Source: an uncultured Maribacter sp.
GTDB taxonomy: Bacteria; Bacteroidota; Bacteroidia; Flavobacteriales; Flavobacteriaceae
Direction of reading: 5' to 3'
Assembly (NCBI GenBank): GCA_947504045.1
Contig: CANNFY010000001.1
Coordinates: 1,116,001-1,180,000, forward strand
DNA: 64,000 nt
This document shows, piece by piece, positions 1 to 8,631 of this stretch (position 1 is the first letter of the stretch; each line of letters begins with the position of its first letter). Below the pieces are notes generated by a model, which did no database searches, was not told the origin of the DNA, and saw only the letters and a list, made by a program, of their open reading frames with translations. Both the position numbers and the translations under genes were made by a program.

Positions 1-2268
1 TATAGTTATAGAACCTGGAGAGCCACAATTTATGGGTGATACATTAAAAGTATCTAAATTTAAAGCTGCTGTTGGTGCTTCAATGGTTTGCGTTTCTATA
101 TACTGGCATGGCCCTGAAGTATCATTAATTTTAATTGTATAAGTATCTGCCATTAAACCAGAAATGGTAATAGGAGAAGTAGTTGCGCCAGATACTCCTA
201 AACCGGTATTTGTTCCAGAGCTGTTTTCTATGACAACATCAAAAGAGGTGTTAAAATCAGTTATATCTATTTCAACTTCTCCATCTGCAGTTCCGGTAGC
301 AAAACAGCTAACATGTTTTTTTATAGTAGTATTAACAGAAAATTGAATAGGTTCTGGTACGGTATAATTTCTTACTATTTTACATCCATTATCATCAATT
401 TCAAAAGTATATGTGCCAGGTGCTAATGCAGTAAAAGTATCACCAGGGCTATTTATTGTAGATGGTGCTGTAATTTGGTATGTATATGGGCCAGTACCAT
501 TTTCAACAGAAACTTGAACATCCGTTTCTCCTGTACTACAATCTACATTACTTGTTAAAAATGCAAGATTGGTAGGGTTAGAACCTCCATTTACTGTTTG
601 ATCTACAGTTGTTGTACAGCCATTAAAATCTTTAACAGTAATAGTATATGTTCCTGAACCTAAACCAGTAAGTGTAGAACTTGTTTGAAAATCAACCCCA
701 TTTAAACTATACTCAAAAGGAGAAGTGCCACCAGCGGTAACCAAGGCTTCTATAGTAGCAGAACCATTAGCACAATCTATTTCCTGAGTAACTGTAGCAG
801 ATGCAGTAAAAGCACTACTTGGGTTTACGGTTACAGCATTAGCAGTAATATTACAAGAACCACCAGCTTTTTCTTTTTTTAGTACTATGGTATAAGAACC
901 ACTTGCCAAATTACTAAACACATTAGAAGTTTGAAAAGTGCTACCATCTATACTATAAGAGGTTGAGTACCCCTGACTATTTGTAATATCTACAGTTATG
1001 CTACCATCATCTACACCATTACAAGTTATATCTTTAGGAGTAACAGTATATATTATTTCGGGTTCATTAATAACACTAACAGCGTTAGAGGTTACCTCGC
1101 AACCACTACTATCTTTTACTTTAATAATATAAGAACCAGCAGTGTTAATTGTAATATCAGTTTTGTTGCCATTAGTAAAAGGGGAAAAAGGACCATTATC
1201 TACACTAAATTCATAAGGTGCTGTTCCTCCAGTAGGGGCAAGTGTAATTATACCATCTGTACAATCTATGTTTTTTGTTACAATTGCATTTGGTTGTATT
1301 GGTTCAAAAGCAGGTACTACAGTTGTAGCATTCCATGAACAATTTGATACATTAGATAGTTGCACATTAATATCGTAACTCCCAGAGTTTAAATCTGTGA
1401 ATGTATATGTATTATTAGTAATTGGTCCGGAAGAATTAATTAAATTTCCTCCTTGACTTATTTCAAATATATAGTTTGATGAAGCGTCGGTTAAATCTAC
1501 CTTTATACCTCCTTTAGATGTATTACATGTTATTGGAATAATAGTAGAGGTAGCATTAAAGCTATTATTAGTTACCGCAATATCATCAAGATTAAAAACA
1601 CAACCATCAGTTAAATTTTTATTTCTTAGTTGTATATTATATGTGCTTACAGTAGTAATTGGAAATACATTAGAGTCTTGCCATGAAGCACCATTATTAA
1701 TACTGTATTCGTAACTACTAGGCGCATTATTAATTGTAATATTTCCTGGAGTTCCGCAATCAATATTTGTAACTACTGCCTTTGGGTTAAGCCCATTAGC
1801 GTAAACATTAAAATAAAAACGCTCTGTACTATTGTCATTATATTGTATAAAAATTCTATACTCTCCACCTTCAGTTATGGTATATTGAGTATTTGTGGTT
1901 AACTGGCTCCATGTACAACTAGGCGAGGTGTTAGGACAATTGTTTTGTGAAGCAGTACAAGAAATATCATTTAATTTAGACCAAACTACTTGCTTTAAGT
2001 CTGCAATATTTATGCTTAATTGTCTTTCATCATCAGCTCCACAAAGATAAATTTCATGTAATTCTCTATTATCATTAGGGCAATAAACTACATTGTCCGA
2101 TATATTTGTAAGCGGGTGGGTGCCAGTAAATAATGTAATTTTATCTTCTTCTAAATTATTTTTTTTAAGTGCAGTAGGTATTACATATGCAAATAAAGAA
2201 GAAACTACAAGAAATAATAATACGGTTAGTTTCGTTTTATGACGAAATGCATTTTTAAAAGCAATCAT
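1..2268 (-). CDS. SprB-repeat surface adhesin, C-terminus cut by window edge
   Basis: The minus-strand frame is open from an ATG at 2268 to base 1, giving 756 codons; the C-terminus lies outside the window. Residues 7-28 form a hydrophobic segment (LTVLLFLVVSSLFAYVIP) that looks like a signal peptide. After about residue 150 the protein becomes a series of roughly 80-90-residue Ig-like repeats. They share the pattern 'G.ItV....GG..PYeYSiNg..fq.S..F.nL.sGsYtI.VkD..GC', which is the SprB repeat seen in gliding-motility adhesins. Such proteins usually reach the surface through the T9SS and end in a sorting domain; that end is not visible here. Role inferred: secreted adhesin or surface filament. 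It is divergent from the aldo/keto reductase gene. Confident on family type, not on specific function. Confidence 0.85.
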   Translation of the reverse strand, partial: MIAFKNAFRHKTKLTVLLFLVVSSLFAYVIPTALKKNNLEEDKITLFTGTHPLTNISDNVVYCPNDNRELHEIYLCGADDERQLSINIADLKQVVWSKLNDISCTASQNNCPNTSPSCTWSQLTTNTQYTITEGGEYRIFIQYNDNSTERFYFNVYANGLNPKAVVTNIDCGTPGNITINNAPSSYEYSINNGASWQDSNVFPITTVSTYNIQLRNKNLTDGCVFNLDDIAVTNNSFNATSTIIPITCNTSKGGIKVDLTDASSNYIFEISQGGNLINSSGPITNNTYTFTDLNSGSYDINVQLSNVSNCSWNATTVVPAFEPIQPNAIVTKNIDCTDGIITLAPTGGTAPYEFSVDNGPFSPFTNGNKTDITINTAGSYIIKVKDSSGCEVTSNAVSVINEPEIIYTVTPKDITCNGVDDGSITVDITNSQGYSTSYSIDGSTFQTSNVFSNLASGSYTIVLKKEKAGGSCNITANAVTVNPSSAFTASATVTQEIDCANGSATIEALVTAGGTSPFEYSLNGVDFQTSSTLTGLGSGTYTITVKDFNGCTTTVDQTVNGGSNPTNLAFLTSNVDCSTGETDVQVSVENGTGPYTYQITAPSTINSPGDTFTALAPGTYTFEIDDNGCKIVRNYTVPEPIQFSVNTTIKKHVSCFATGTADGEVEIDITDFNTSFDVVIENSSGTNTGLGVSGATTSPITISGLMADTYTIKINDTSGPCQYIETQTIEAPTAALNLDTFNVSPINCGSPGSITI

Positions 2269-2475
2269 AAAAGTAGGTTTTTAGCGGTTTGGTTAGCTAT
2301 TCACCTTTTAATTTGGAGGGATTTAGTGAAATAGGCTATTAATTAACGCTCTAAAAATCATTTTATTATATAAAAATGAGGGTGCTTTTTATCGATAAGG
2401 GCAGTTGCTTATTGATCTACTAAAATTTATGTATAACCTTATGTTTGTAATGTTCTACCCCTAATTTTTAATTCT

Positions 2476-2483
2476 TAAATTTG
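2476..2483 (+). promoter_or_regulatory. Bacteroidetes-type -7 promoter element for the aldo/keto reductase
   Basis: TAAATTTG matches the TAnnTTTG consensus of the primary sigma factor in Bacteroidetes. It lies 23 bases before the ATG at 2507. No well-spaced -33 TTTG is obvious; the nearest TTTG (2444-2447) is too far upstream. The 2269-2506 gap otherwise shows only AT-rich sequence. Confidence 0.5.
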
Positions 2484-2506
2484 TCCTTCTAATTTTTTTT
2501 AAGCAT

Positions 2507-3550
2507 ATGAAGTATACTAAACTTCCACATACAGATATAGAGGTAAGTAAAATTTGTTTAGGAACCATGACATGGGGACATCAAAATTCAGAAAAAGAGG
2601 GTTTTGAACAAATGAATTATGCACTAGAGCAAGGAGTTAATTTTTTTGATACAGCAGAACTATATCCTGTTCCGGCACATAAAGATAGGTATGCACATAC
2701 AGAAAAGATTATAGGAAATTGGTTTAAAGAAACAGGTAATAGAGACAAGGTTATTTTAGCAAGCAAAGTTGCAGGTAATGGAGATTATACGAAGTTTATA
2801 CGCTCTACAGGTTTTGAAAAAGAAGCAATACAAGAAGCTGTTGAAGGTAGCTTAACTCGCTTAAATACAGATTATTTAGATTTGTATCAACTACATTGGC
2901 CAGAGCGATCTACAAATTATTTTGGACAAAGAGAGTATGTGCCAGATGTTACGGATCATTGGCAAGATAATATACACCAGGTATTAGAAACTCTTAGAGA
3001 TTTAGTTAGAGAAGGAAAAATAAGGCATATTGGTATTTCTAATGAAACCCCTTGGGGAACTATGCGTTTTTTAGAAGAAAGCAAGGTGCATGCTAGTTTG
3101 CCCAGAACCATAACAATACAAAACCCTTATAGTTTATTAAATAGACAGTTTGAAATTGGTAATGCCGAAATAGCTTTAAGAGAAAAAATAGGACTTTTAG
3201 CATATTCTCCTTTGGCTTTTGGAGCTTTATCTGGTAAATATTTAGGTGGAAAAATACCAGAAGGTTCTAGAATGGAATTATTTCCAAACTTTGTAAATAG
3301 ATATATTGGAGAAACTGCTGTAAATGCAACCGAAATGTATTATAATTTGGCAAAAAAGCATAACATCTCTTTAGCACAAATGTCTCTTGCTTTTGTAAAC
3401 TCTAGACCTTTTTTAACAAGTAATATAATAGGAGCAACTAATTTAGAACAATTAGAAGAAAATATTAATAGTATTTATTTAGATTTAAGTGATGATGTTA
3501 TAGAAGGTATTAATGCAATACATAACAAAATACCAAATCCGGCACCGTAA
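2507..3550 (+). CDS. tas: Aldo/keto reductase, Tas family
   Basis: 347-aa NADP(H)-dependent aldo/keto reductase of the Tas subgroup, cytoplasmic. The AKR tetrad is visible: D48 and Y53 (in DTAELYPVP), K87 (ASKV) and H130 (YQLHWPERS). The C-terminal half holds the cofactor-binding TIQNPYSLLNR and IIGATN segments. Length and the closely matching blocks (IQNPYSLLNR, LGTMT.G.QNSE, YPVPA) fit E. coli Tas, for which the physiological substrate is unclear. The gene stands alone, with its own TAAATTTG promoter element and no co-directional neighbour except a 32-codon ORF just downstream. The assignment to the family is firm; the substrate is unknown. Confidence 0.93.
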   Translation: MKYTKLPHTDIEVSKICLGTMTWGHQNSEKEGFEQMNYALEQGVNFFDTAELYPVPAHKDRYAHTEKIIGNWFKETGNRDKVILASKVAGNGDYTKFIRSTGFEKEAIQEAVEGSLTRLNTDYLDLYQLHWPERSTNYFGQREYVPDVTDHWQDNIHQVLETLRDLVREGKIRHIGISNETPWGTMRFLEESKVHASLPRTITIQNPYSLLNRQFEIGNAEIALREKIGLLAYSPLAFGALSGKYLGGKIPEGSRMELFPNFVNRYIGETAVNATEMYYNLAKKHNISLAQMSLAFVNSRPFLTSNIIGATNLEQLEENINSIYLDLSDDVIEGINAIHNKIPNPAP

Positions 3551-3561
3551 AGCATAATTAT

Positions 3562-3660
3562 ATGATTATATTAAAAATAGGTATTTGGCAAGTTGTTGTT
3601 ATTGTAGCAGTAGTAATTGTACTATTAACTATATCTAGAATATTTAGAAGTAAAAATTAA
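3562..3660 (+). CDS. Possible 32-aa single-helix membrane microprotein
   Basis: An ATG at 3562 opens 32 codons ending in TAA. The product is nearly all hydrophobic (GIWQVVVIVAVVIVLLTISR) with a basic tail RIFRSKN, the layout of a small inner-membrane protein. It begins 11 bases after the tas stop and its stop codon overlaps the radA stop on the other strand. No recognisable ribosome-binding site, but these are often absent in Bacteroidetes. It resembles a TatA-like helix only superficially and lacks the FG hinge. It could be a chance ORF. Confidence 0.3.
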   Translation: MIILKIGIWQVVVIVAVVIVLLTISRIFRSKN

Positions 3661-5018
3661 CCAAATAACCCACTTACAACATCTTCTATTTTGGTTACGA
3701 GTAGTACTTTTATATTAGTATTTTTAATAGTTATTTTATTGTTTTTAGAAACATAAATAGAACTAAAACCTAGCTTTTCTGCTTCTAAAATTCGTTGGTC
3801 TACTCTTTGAACGGGTCTTATTTCTCCTGCCAAACCAACTTCTGCAGCAAAGCACACTCCTTTTTCTAGAGGAATATCTTCATTACTAGAAAGTATAGCA
3901 GCAATAACCGCTAGATCTATTGCAGGGTCATCTACAGATATGCCTCCAGTAACATTTAAAAAAACATCTTTAGCCCCTAATTTAAATCCGGCTCTTTTTT
4001 CTAAAACAGCTAATAGCATATTTAATCTTTTAGCATTATAGCCAGTAGCAGAGCGTTGTGGAGTTCCATAAACAGCAGTGCTTACCAATGCTTGTATTTC
4101 TATCATTAAAGGTCGCATACCTTCTACAGTAGAAGCTATTGCAGTACCACTTAATTCTTCTTCATTTTTAGAAATAAGTATTTCAGAAGGGTTGTTAACT
4201 TCTCTTAAGCCGCTTCCTTGCATTTCATAAATACCTAATTCGGCCGTGGATCCAAACCTATTTTTTAAAGCTCTTAAAATACGGTATACATAATTACGAT
4301 CACCTTCAAACTGTAAAACCGTATCAACCATATGTTCTAAAATTTTAGGACCAGCTATAGAGCCATCTTTAGTAATATGACCAATAAGAATTACAGGAGT
4401 ATTAGTTTCTTTTGCAAATTTTATTAATTCTGCGGTGCATTCTCTTATTTGAGAAATGCTTCCTGCTGCAGATTCTATATAATCGGAGTGTAATGTTTGT
4501 ATAGAATCTATAACTACAATATCTGGAGTAGTAGTTTCTATTTGCTTAAATATATTTTGTGTTTTTGTTTCGGTTAAAATAAAACACGTTTTACTATCAG
4601 GATAAATACGATCTGCACGCATTTTTATTTGTTTTTGGCTTTCTTCACCAGAAACATATAATGTTTTATATGGTAGTTTTAATGCTATTTGTAGTAGTAA
4701 GGTGCTTTTGCCAACACCAGGTTCTCCTCCAAGTAAAATAAGGGCTCCAGGCACTAAACCTCCACCAAGAACACGGTTAAATTCTAAATCAAAAGTATTA
4801 AGTCTTACTTCTTTTTCTGTGCTTATTTCGTTAACGCGTAAAGGTGTGGCAACTTTTTTTATGGTATTGGTTGGAGTTTTCCAATCCTTTTTGTCTTCTT
4901 TTTGTATTACTTCTTCAACAACCGTATTCCATTCTTTACAAGAGGTACATTGCCCAACCCATTTGGCGTATTGAGTGCCACAATTCTGACAAAAATATGC
5001 AGTTTTTGTTTTAGCCAT
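3657..5018 (-). CDS. radA: DNA repair protein RadA
   Basis: 453-aa DnaB-like helicase/ATPase that promotes branch migration during recombinational repair. Domains in order: zinc finger with C10, C13, C24 and C27; RecA-like ATPase with Walker A GEPGVGKS at 98-105 and Walker B VVIDSIQT near 168-175; the RadA-specific KNRFG motif at 252-256; and a C-terminal Lon-protease-like domain (about 275-453) without a protease active site. Length is normal. It is the last gene on this strand before tas, and a terminator at 5115-5155 separates it from the pan/esterase group, so it probably has its own promoter. A weak -7-like TACCTTTA lies on the minus strand at 5047-5040. Confidence 0.97.
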   Translation of the reverse strand: MAKTKTAYFCQNCGTQYAKWVGQCTSCKEWNTVVEEVIQKEDKKDWKTPTNTIKKVATPLRVNEISTEKEVRLNTFDLEFNRVLGGGLVPGALILLGGEPGVGKSTLLLQIALKLPYKTLYVSGEESQKQIKMRADRIYPDSKTCFILTETKTQNIFKQIETTTPDIVVIDSIQTLHSDYIESAAGSISQIRECTAELIKFAKETNTPVILIGHITKDGSIAGPKILEHMVDTVLQFEGDRNYVYRILRALKNRFGSTAELGIYEMQGSGLREVNNPSEILISKNEEELSGTAIASTVEGMRPLMIEIQALVSTAVYGTPQRSATGYNAKRLNMLLAVLEKRAGFKLGAKDVFLNVTGGISVDDPAIDLAVIAAILSSNEDIPLEKGVCFAAEVGLAGEIRPVQRVDQRILEAEKLGFSSIYVSKNNKITIKNTNIKVLLVTKIEDVVSGLFG

Positions 5019-5114
5019 TCCTTATTTTAGTGTTTGGTCTAAAGGTAGGGTAAAGTTTAAAAGATTTAAAATTAGAAGTAGTAGTTTTTATAGAAAATAG
5101 AAACCCTATTAACT

Positions 5115-5155
5115 AAAAAAGTTGCTTAAGGCATTTAGCTTTAAGCAACTTTTTT
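5115..5155 (-). terminator. Strong intrinsic terminator of the pan-esterase operon
   Basis: A perfect 15-bp stem (AAAAAAGTTGCTTAA and its complement) surrounds an 11-base loop. It is flanked by A/T runs on both strands, so it could stop transcription in either direction. It lies 19 bases past the stop of the esterase gene and before radA. Confidence 0.9.
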
Positions 5156-5173
5156 AAAGTATTGTATGCGTTA

Positions 5174-6316
5174 TTAATATCCGAAATCTGCCTTTAAAGC
5201 ATCAATTTTTTCTAAAGCCATTTCTTTAGTTAAAAAATCTATTTCTTCCATTCCAAAAGATTTTTCAAAAGTTCGTAAGGCTTTTTTAGGCTCTCCCATC
5301 TGCTCATAAAATTCCGCTTCAAAATAAAAACCTAGCATGGTACTCGGAAATTCTTTTTTACATAAATCGGATAATGGTTTTAAAGATTCAAAATCTTCTT
5401 TTTTACGAGATGCTGCATAAATTGCCATAATATCATTAAGATTAACTTTTTTTGTTAACCCAAATAAATCTTCAATACTTTTATACTTATTTTCTAAGTA
5501 ATTAAAAACCGGCTCTTCAGAAGTTAATATTTGTGTTTTATATTCTTTAGGGCTAATAGGTTTAAACATTCCAAAAATATTGTCAAAAGCTTTTCCGATA
5601 CCATAAGTAGCAATTGAAATATGATCAGCAGTTTTGTAAGAATCAAAATAATAATGTAAAGATTCTTTTTCTATAGCTTTAAGAGCTTTGTTTAACTCTA
5701 AAACTTTAGAAGTGTTTTTACTTTTTTCATCTTCTACTATAATTTGATAAAATATTTTTTGATTAATAGCACCTAGTCTAGTAGGTATTCTAGTTTCCAT
5801 TTCTGGAGCTAAAGTTGGCGATATAGAAACAAAAGCGTTAAATAATGATTTTTCTTTAAAAAGATAAAAGTTCTCAAAATTGGCAGTTATATCGTAGCCA
5901 ACTATCATTTTAAAAGGCGCTACATTATAACTTGTTTCTAGGTAAGGTATTAGTTCTAAACCAATAAACTCGAAGAAGTTTTTACCTTTTTCAGTTGGTA
6001 ATCCGTCTTCTTCATTAAAAGCACAATCATCATACCTTATACTATTTTTATTTTGGTTAATACCAACAACAATACTTTGCGGCATTCCATGAAATCTACT
6101 ATAAAATTTAGAGTTTGCAACTACTTGGTCAAATAAATATTCGGCATCTAAAACAACTATAATAGGGTATTTGTTTTCTACATCATAATCTTCAGGAATG
6201 TAGTATTGAACTTCGCGTCTTTCTTGTAGTTTAAAAGATTCAAAAATCTCTTCTTTTACTTGAGCATTTGTTCCAATGCATAGAATTAGTGCAAAAATTG
6301 CAAAAAAATGTTTCAT
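5174..6316 (-). CDS. Exported esterase-like alpha/beta hydrolase (PF00756-type)
   Basis: 380-aa protein with a signal peptide (MKHFFAIFALILCIGTNAQ), so periplasmic or secreted. The core fits the esterase-D/Fes-like hydrolase family: a strand with YPIIVVLDAEYLFDQ, a segment ESIVVGINQ-like (QSIVVGIN), and a nucleophile-elbow region VGYDITANF. In that elbow the usual GxSxG Ser is replaced by Asp (G-Y-D-I-T), so catalysis is uncertain. A C-terminal helical part (about 300-380) looks TPR-like. An in-frame start at 6436 exists but would overlap the preceding gene by 88 bases and bury the signal peptide, so 6316 is chosen. It is the last gene of the panC-panD-flippase-esterase run. Function beyond the fold is not known. 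Confidence 0.75.
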   Translation of the reverse strand: MKHFFAIFALILCIGTNAQVKEEIFESFKLQERREVQYYIPEDYDVENKYPIIVVLDAEYLFDQVVANSKFYSRFHGMPQSIVVGINQNKNSIRYDDCAFNEEDGLPTEKGKNFFEFIGLELIPYLETSYNVAPFKMIVGYDITANFENFYLFKEKSLFNAFVSISPTLAPEMETRIPTRLGAINQKIFYQIIVEDEKSKNTSKVLELNKALKAIEKESLHYYFDSYKTADHISIATYGIGKAFDNIFGMFKPISPKEYKTQILTSEEPVFNYLENKYKSIEDLFGLTKKVNLNDIMAIYAASRKKEDFESLKPLSDLCKKEFPSTMLGFYFEAEFYEQMGEPKKALRTFEKSFGMEEIDFLTKEMALEKIDALKADFGY

Positions 6317-6348
6317 TAGTCTGGTTTTAATACTTGGAAAACAAGTAC

Positions 6349-7311
6349 TTATTTTCGATTTAATAACGGTAATAAGAGAAAAGATATTGCCCCAAAAACA
6401 ACAAGCATTAAAGTTTGTGCAATCCACATAATCCATCCGTATGCATCTCCAGATATTTCACTTATTCCAAAAACAACAAGAACCTTGCTAACTACTATTG
6501 GAAATAAGCCTAAACCGCCATTTGTAGCAGACATTGCAAATGCGCCAGCAATAAACGCAACAAGAATTTCACTTAAAGAAAGGTCAACGGTTTCTAAAAC
6601 AGTAAATTTTATTACCCAAAACATTGCAACATAAGAAACCCATATAAATAATGTATGAAAAATGAACGCCCATTTGTGTTTCATTTTAAAAATACTAAGA
6701 ACACCGTCTTGTATTCCGCGTAGAAAAGTCTTTATTTTTAAGGCAATATTAGATGTTGATTTAGATATTATTTTTATAGCTGTAAATAGTCCAATTATAG
6801 CACATATTAATATTGCAACAGAGCCAATTAAACCTATTCCGTTTTCCTCTAGAATACTAATAATTATGTTTGCTTGTAAAAGAAAAGCAATAAGAATTAA
6901 AATTAGTAGCATAACAACATCTATAATACGCTCCGATACGATGGTTCCAAACCCTTTTTCAAAAGGAACATCTTCGTAGGTTGCTAGTGCTGTTGGTCTT
7001 AAAACTTCACCAGATCTTATTACTAATGCATTAGCAAAATAGGATAAAAATATAATAAGAATATTGTTAGTTAGCTTAGGTTTATAGCCTAAGGGCTCTA
7101 AAAGATAGTTCCAACGTATAGCTCTAGATACATGGCTAAGAAAGCCAATAATTATAGATATACTTACCCAAAATATATTAGCTTCTGTAATGTATTTTAT
7201 TATTTGGGCTCTATCTTCTACAGAGGTAGCATTGTAAGAATACCAAACTAAAAAAACTCCCAAGGAAATTGGGAGTATAGTTTTTAATATTTTTTTTAGC
7301 TGTGTATTCAA
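6349..7311 (-). CDS. Flippase-like integral membrane protein (UPF0104 / LPG-synthase TM domain family)
   Basis: 320-aa polytopic membrane protein with about eight predicted helices. It matches the lysylphosphatidylglycerol-synthase transmembrane domain family: N-terminal ILPISLGVFLVWY helix, SHVSRAIRWNYLLEPLG after helix 2, RSGEVLRP, and SATNGGLGLFPIVV in the C-terminal half. Members are thought to move lipids or lipid-linked compounds; no substrate can be read here. No ATG is available: the frame opens after the panD stop with ATT-TTG, so TTG at 7311 is the likely start, three bases after panD ends, suggesting translational coupling. Family call is firm, role is inferred. Confidence 0.85.
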   Translation of the reverse strand: MNTQLKKILKTILPISLGVFLVWYSYNATSVEDRAQIIKYITEANIFWVSISIIIGFLSHVSRAIRWNYLLEPLGYKPKLTNNILIIFLSYFANALVIRSGEVLRPTALATYEDVPFEKGFGTIVSERIIDVVMLLILILIAFLLQANIIISILEENGIGLIGSVAILICAIIGLFTAIKIISKSTSNIALKIKTFLRGIQDGVLSIFKMKHKWAFIFHTLFIWVSYVAMFWVIKFTVLETVDLSLSEILVAFIAGAFAMSATNGGLGLFPIVVSKVLVVFGISEISGDAYGWIMWIAQTLMLVVFGAISFLLLPLLNRK

Positions 7312-7314
7312 AAT

Positions 7315-7665
7315 TTAGACTAACAAATTGTTTTCTTCATTAGGAAAAACAAGAGAAGGATTAAAAGTTTTTGCTTCTTCAATATCCATTCTTGCATAGG
7401 TTATTAAAATTAATACGTCGCCAACAGCAACTTTTCTAGAAGCCGCTCCGTTTAGTGTAATTTCACCACTTTTTCGTGGTCCAGGTATAGCGTAAGTTTC
7501 TAAACGCTCTCCATTATTATTATTTACTATTTGTACTTTTTCGCCTCTAATTATATTGGCAGCATCCATTAAATCCTCATCAATAGTAATACTACCAATG
7601 TAATTTAAATCGGCTCCGGTTACTTTAACGCGGTGTATTTTAGATTTTACTACTTCTATTTGCAT
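7315..7665 (-). CDS. panD: Aspartate 1-decarboxylase
   Basis: 116-aa pyruvoyl-dependent enzyme making beta-alanine from L-aspartate for pantothenate and CoA synthesis. The self-cleavage pair G24-S25 is present (NYIGSITID), as are K9 and H11 near the N-terminus and the conserved block [23 protein letters not shown]-like region split at G/R. S25 becomes the pyruvoyl group after processing. Length is typical. It lies 13 bases after panC, so the product of this enzyme and the next step are made from one transcript. Confidence 0.97.
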   Translation of the reverse strand: MQIEVVKSKIHRVKVTGADLNYIGSITIDEDLMDAANIIRGEKVQIVNNNNGERLETYAIPGPRKSGEITLNGAASRKVAVGDVLILITYARMDIEEAKTFNPSLVFPNEENNLLV

Positions 7666-7678
7666 ACTACAAAATTAG

Positions 7679-8524
7679 TTAATTAAGTGCTATATTGTCT
7701 ATGAGTCTAACATTGTCTGCATAAACAGCTATAAATGCACGATATTTTTCCCCTGTTTGCTTTCTCTTAACGGGTTTTAAGGTTTTTATATTTGAAATTT
7801 CTATATACTCCAATTCAAAAGTATCATTATTATGAAAAGTTTTAGTTACCCAATCTTTAACTTTAAGTGCACTTTTCGTGCCAAATTTTTCTTTGGCAGT
7901 TTTAAGAGTTTCATAAATAAAAGAAGCCTCTATTCTAGTTTGTTTAGACAGTCTTTCATTTCTAGAACTCATTGCTAAGCCATGGGGTTCTCTTACAATA
8001 GGACACCCAATAATAGATACTGGAATATTTTTTATCTCAATTAGTTTTTTTATTATTTGTAATTGTTGAAAATCTTTTTCGCCAAAATAAGCGTTAGTTG
8101 GCTTAATTAAATTTAAAAGAAGTTCTACAATAGTACCTACACCATTAAAGTGGTCGTCTCTAAACTCGCCCTCCATTACAGTATCTAAGCCCTTAAAATT
8201 ATACTTTTTAGTAACTACTTTGTTTTGGTAAATTTCATTTACAGAAGGAGCAAAAACAACAATTTTGTCAGATATGGTTTTTAATAAAGCTATATCTTTT
8301 TCTAATGTGCTGGGGTATTTTTCTAAATCTTCCTTATTATTAAATTGAGTAGGGTTTACAAAAATACTAACCATAACTAAATGGTTTTCTTTTTTGGCTT
8401 TTTCTACTAAAGACAAATGCCCTTTGTGTAAAGCACCCATGGTAGGTACTAGTCCTAAATTTTCATTTTTAGAAAGAGAATTTAAGAAGGTTTTTAAGTT
8501 AGAATTAGTTGTTATTACTAACAT
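7679..8524 (-). CDS. panC: Pantothenate synthetase
   Basis: 281-aa ATP-dependent ligase joining pantoate and beta-alanine, cytoplasmic. Visible motifs: MGALHKGHLSL (29-39, the HIGH-like ATP site), FVNPTQFN, the pantoate site around GEKDFQQL, and AMSSRNERL (about 179-187, KMSKS-like). Length is normal. It is the first gene of the leftward operon with panD directly downstream, and has a good -7 element (TAAGTTTG) just upstream. panB is not in this window. The operon is divergent from the glycogen-synthase-like gene. Confidence 0.97.
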   Translation of the reverse strand: MLVITTNSNLKTFLNSLSKNENLGLVPTMGALHKGHLSLVEKAKKENHLVMVSIFVNPTQFNNKEDLEKYPSTLEKDIALLKTISDKIVVFAPSVNEIYQNKVVTKKYNFKGLDTVMEGEFRDDHFNGVGTIVELLLNLIKPTNAYFGEKDFQQLQIIKKLIEIKNIPVSIIGCPIVREPHGLAMSSRNERLSKQTRIEASFIYETLKTAKEKFGTKSALKVKDWVTKTFHNNDTFELEYIEISNIKTLKPVKRKQTGEKYRAFIAVYADNVRLIDNIALN

Positions 8525-8544
8525 AGAATAATTTTAATAGCCAG

Positions 8545-8552
8545 CAAACTTA
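8545..8552 (-). promoter_or_regulatory. -7 promoter element for panC operon
   Basis: On the minus strand this reads TAAGTTTG, a full match to TAnnTTTG, 20 bases before the panC ATG. It is arranged back-to-back with the plus-strand element at 8584-8591. No clear -33 element. Confidence 0.55.
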
Positions 8553-8583
8553 CTATAAATACCTGTAATCTCTATAATTTTTG

Positions 8584-8591
8584 TAATTTTG
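8584..8591 (+). promoter_or_regulatory. -7 promoter element for the glycogen-synthase-like gene
   Basis: TAATTTTG matches TAnnTTTG and lies 40 bases before the ATG at 8632. With the panC element 31 bases away on the other strand it makes a compact divergent promoter region. Confidence 0.55.
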
Positions 8592-8631
8592 CAGTTGCAT
8601 TCGCAAAAAAAATTAAAAAATATTTTCATAT

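Noticed and set aside
164-346. 60-codon plus-strand frame inside the left-edge SprB-type gene
   Set aside because: It lies opposite a long clear coding frame with SprB repeats and has no domain or start signal.
3562-3660. TatA/E translocase gene
   Set aside because: The helix lacks the Phe-Gly hinge and amphipathic helix of TatA; recorded only as a possible microprotein.
6317-6436. Longer N-terminus for the esterase-like gene
   Set aside because: It would overlap the flippase-like gene by 88 bases and hide a clear signal peptide that begins at 6316.
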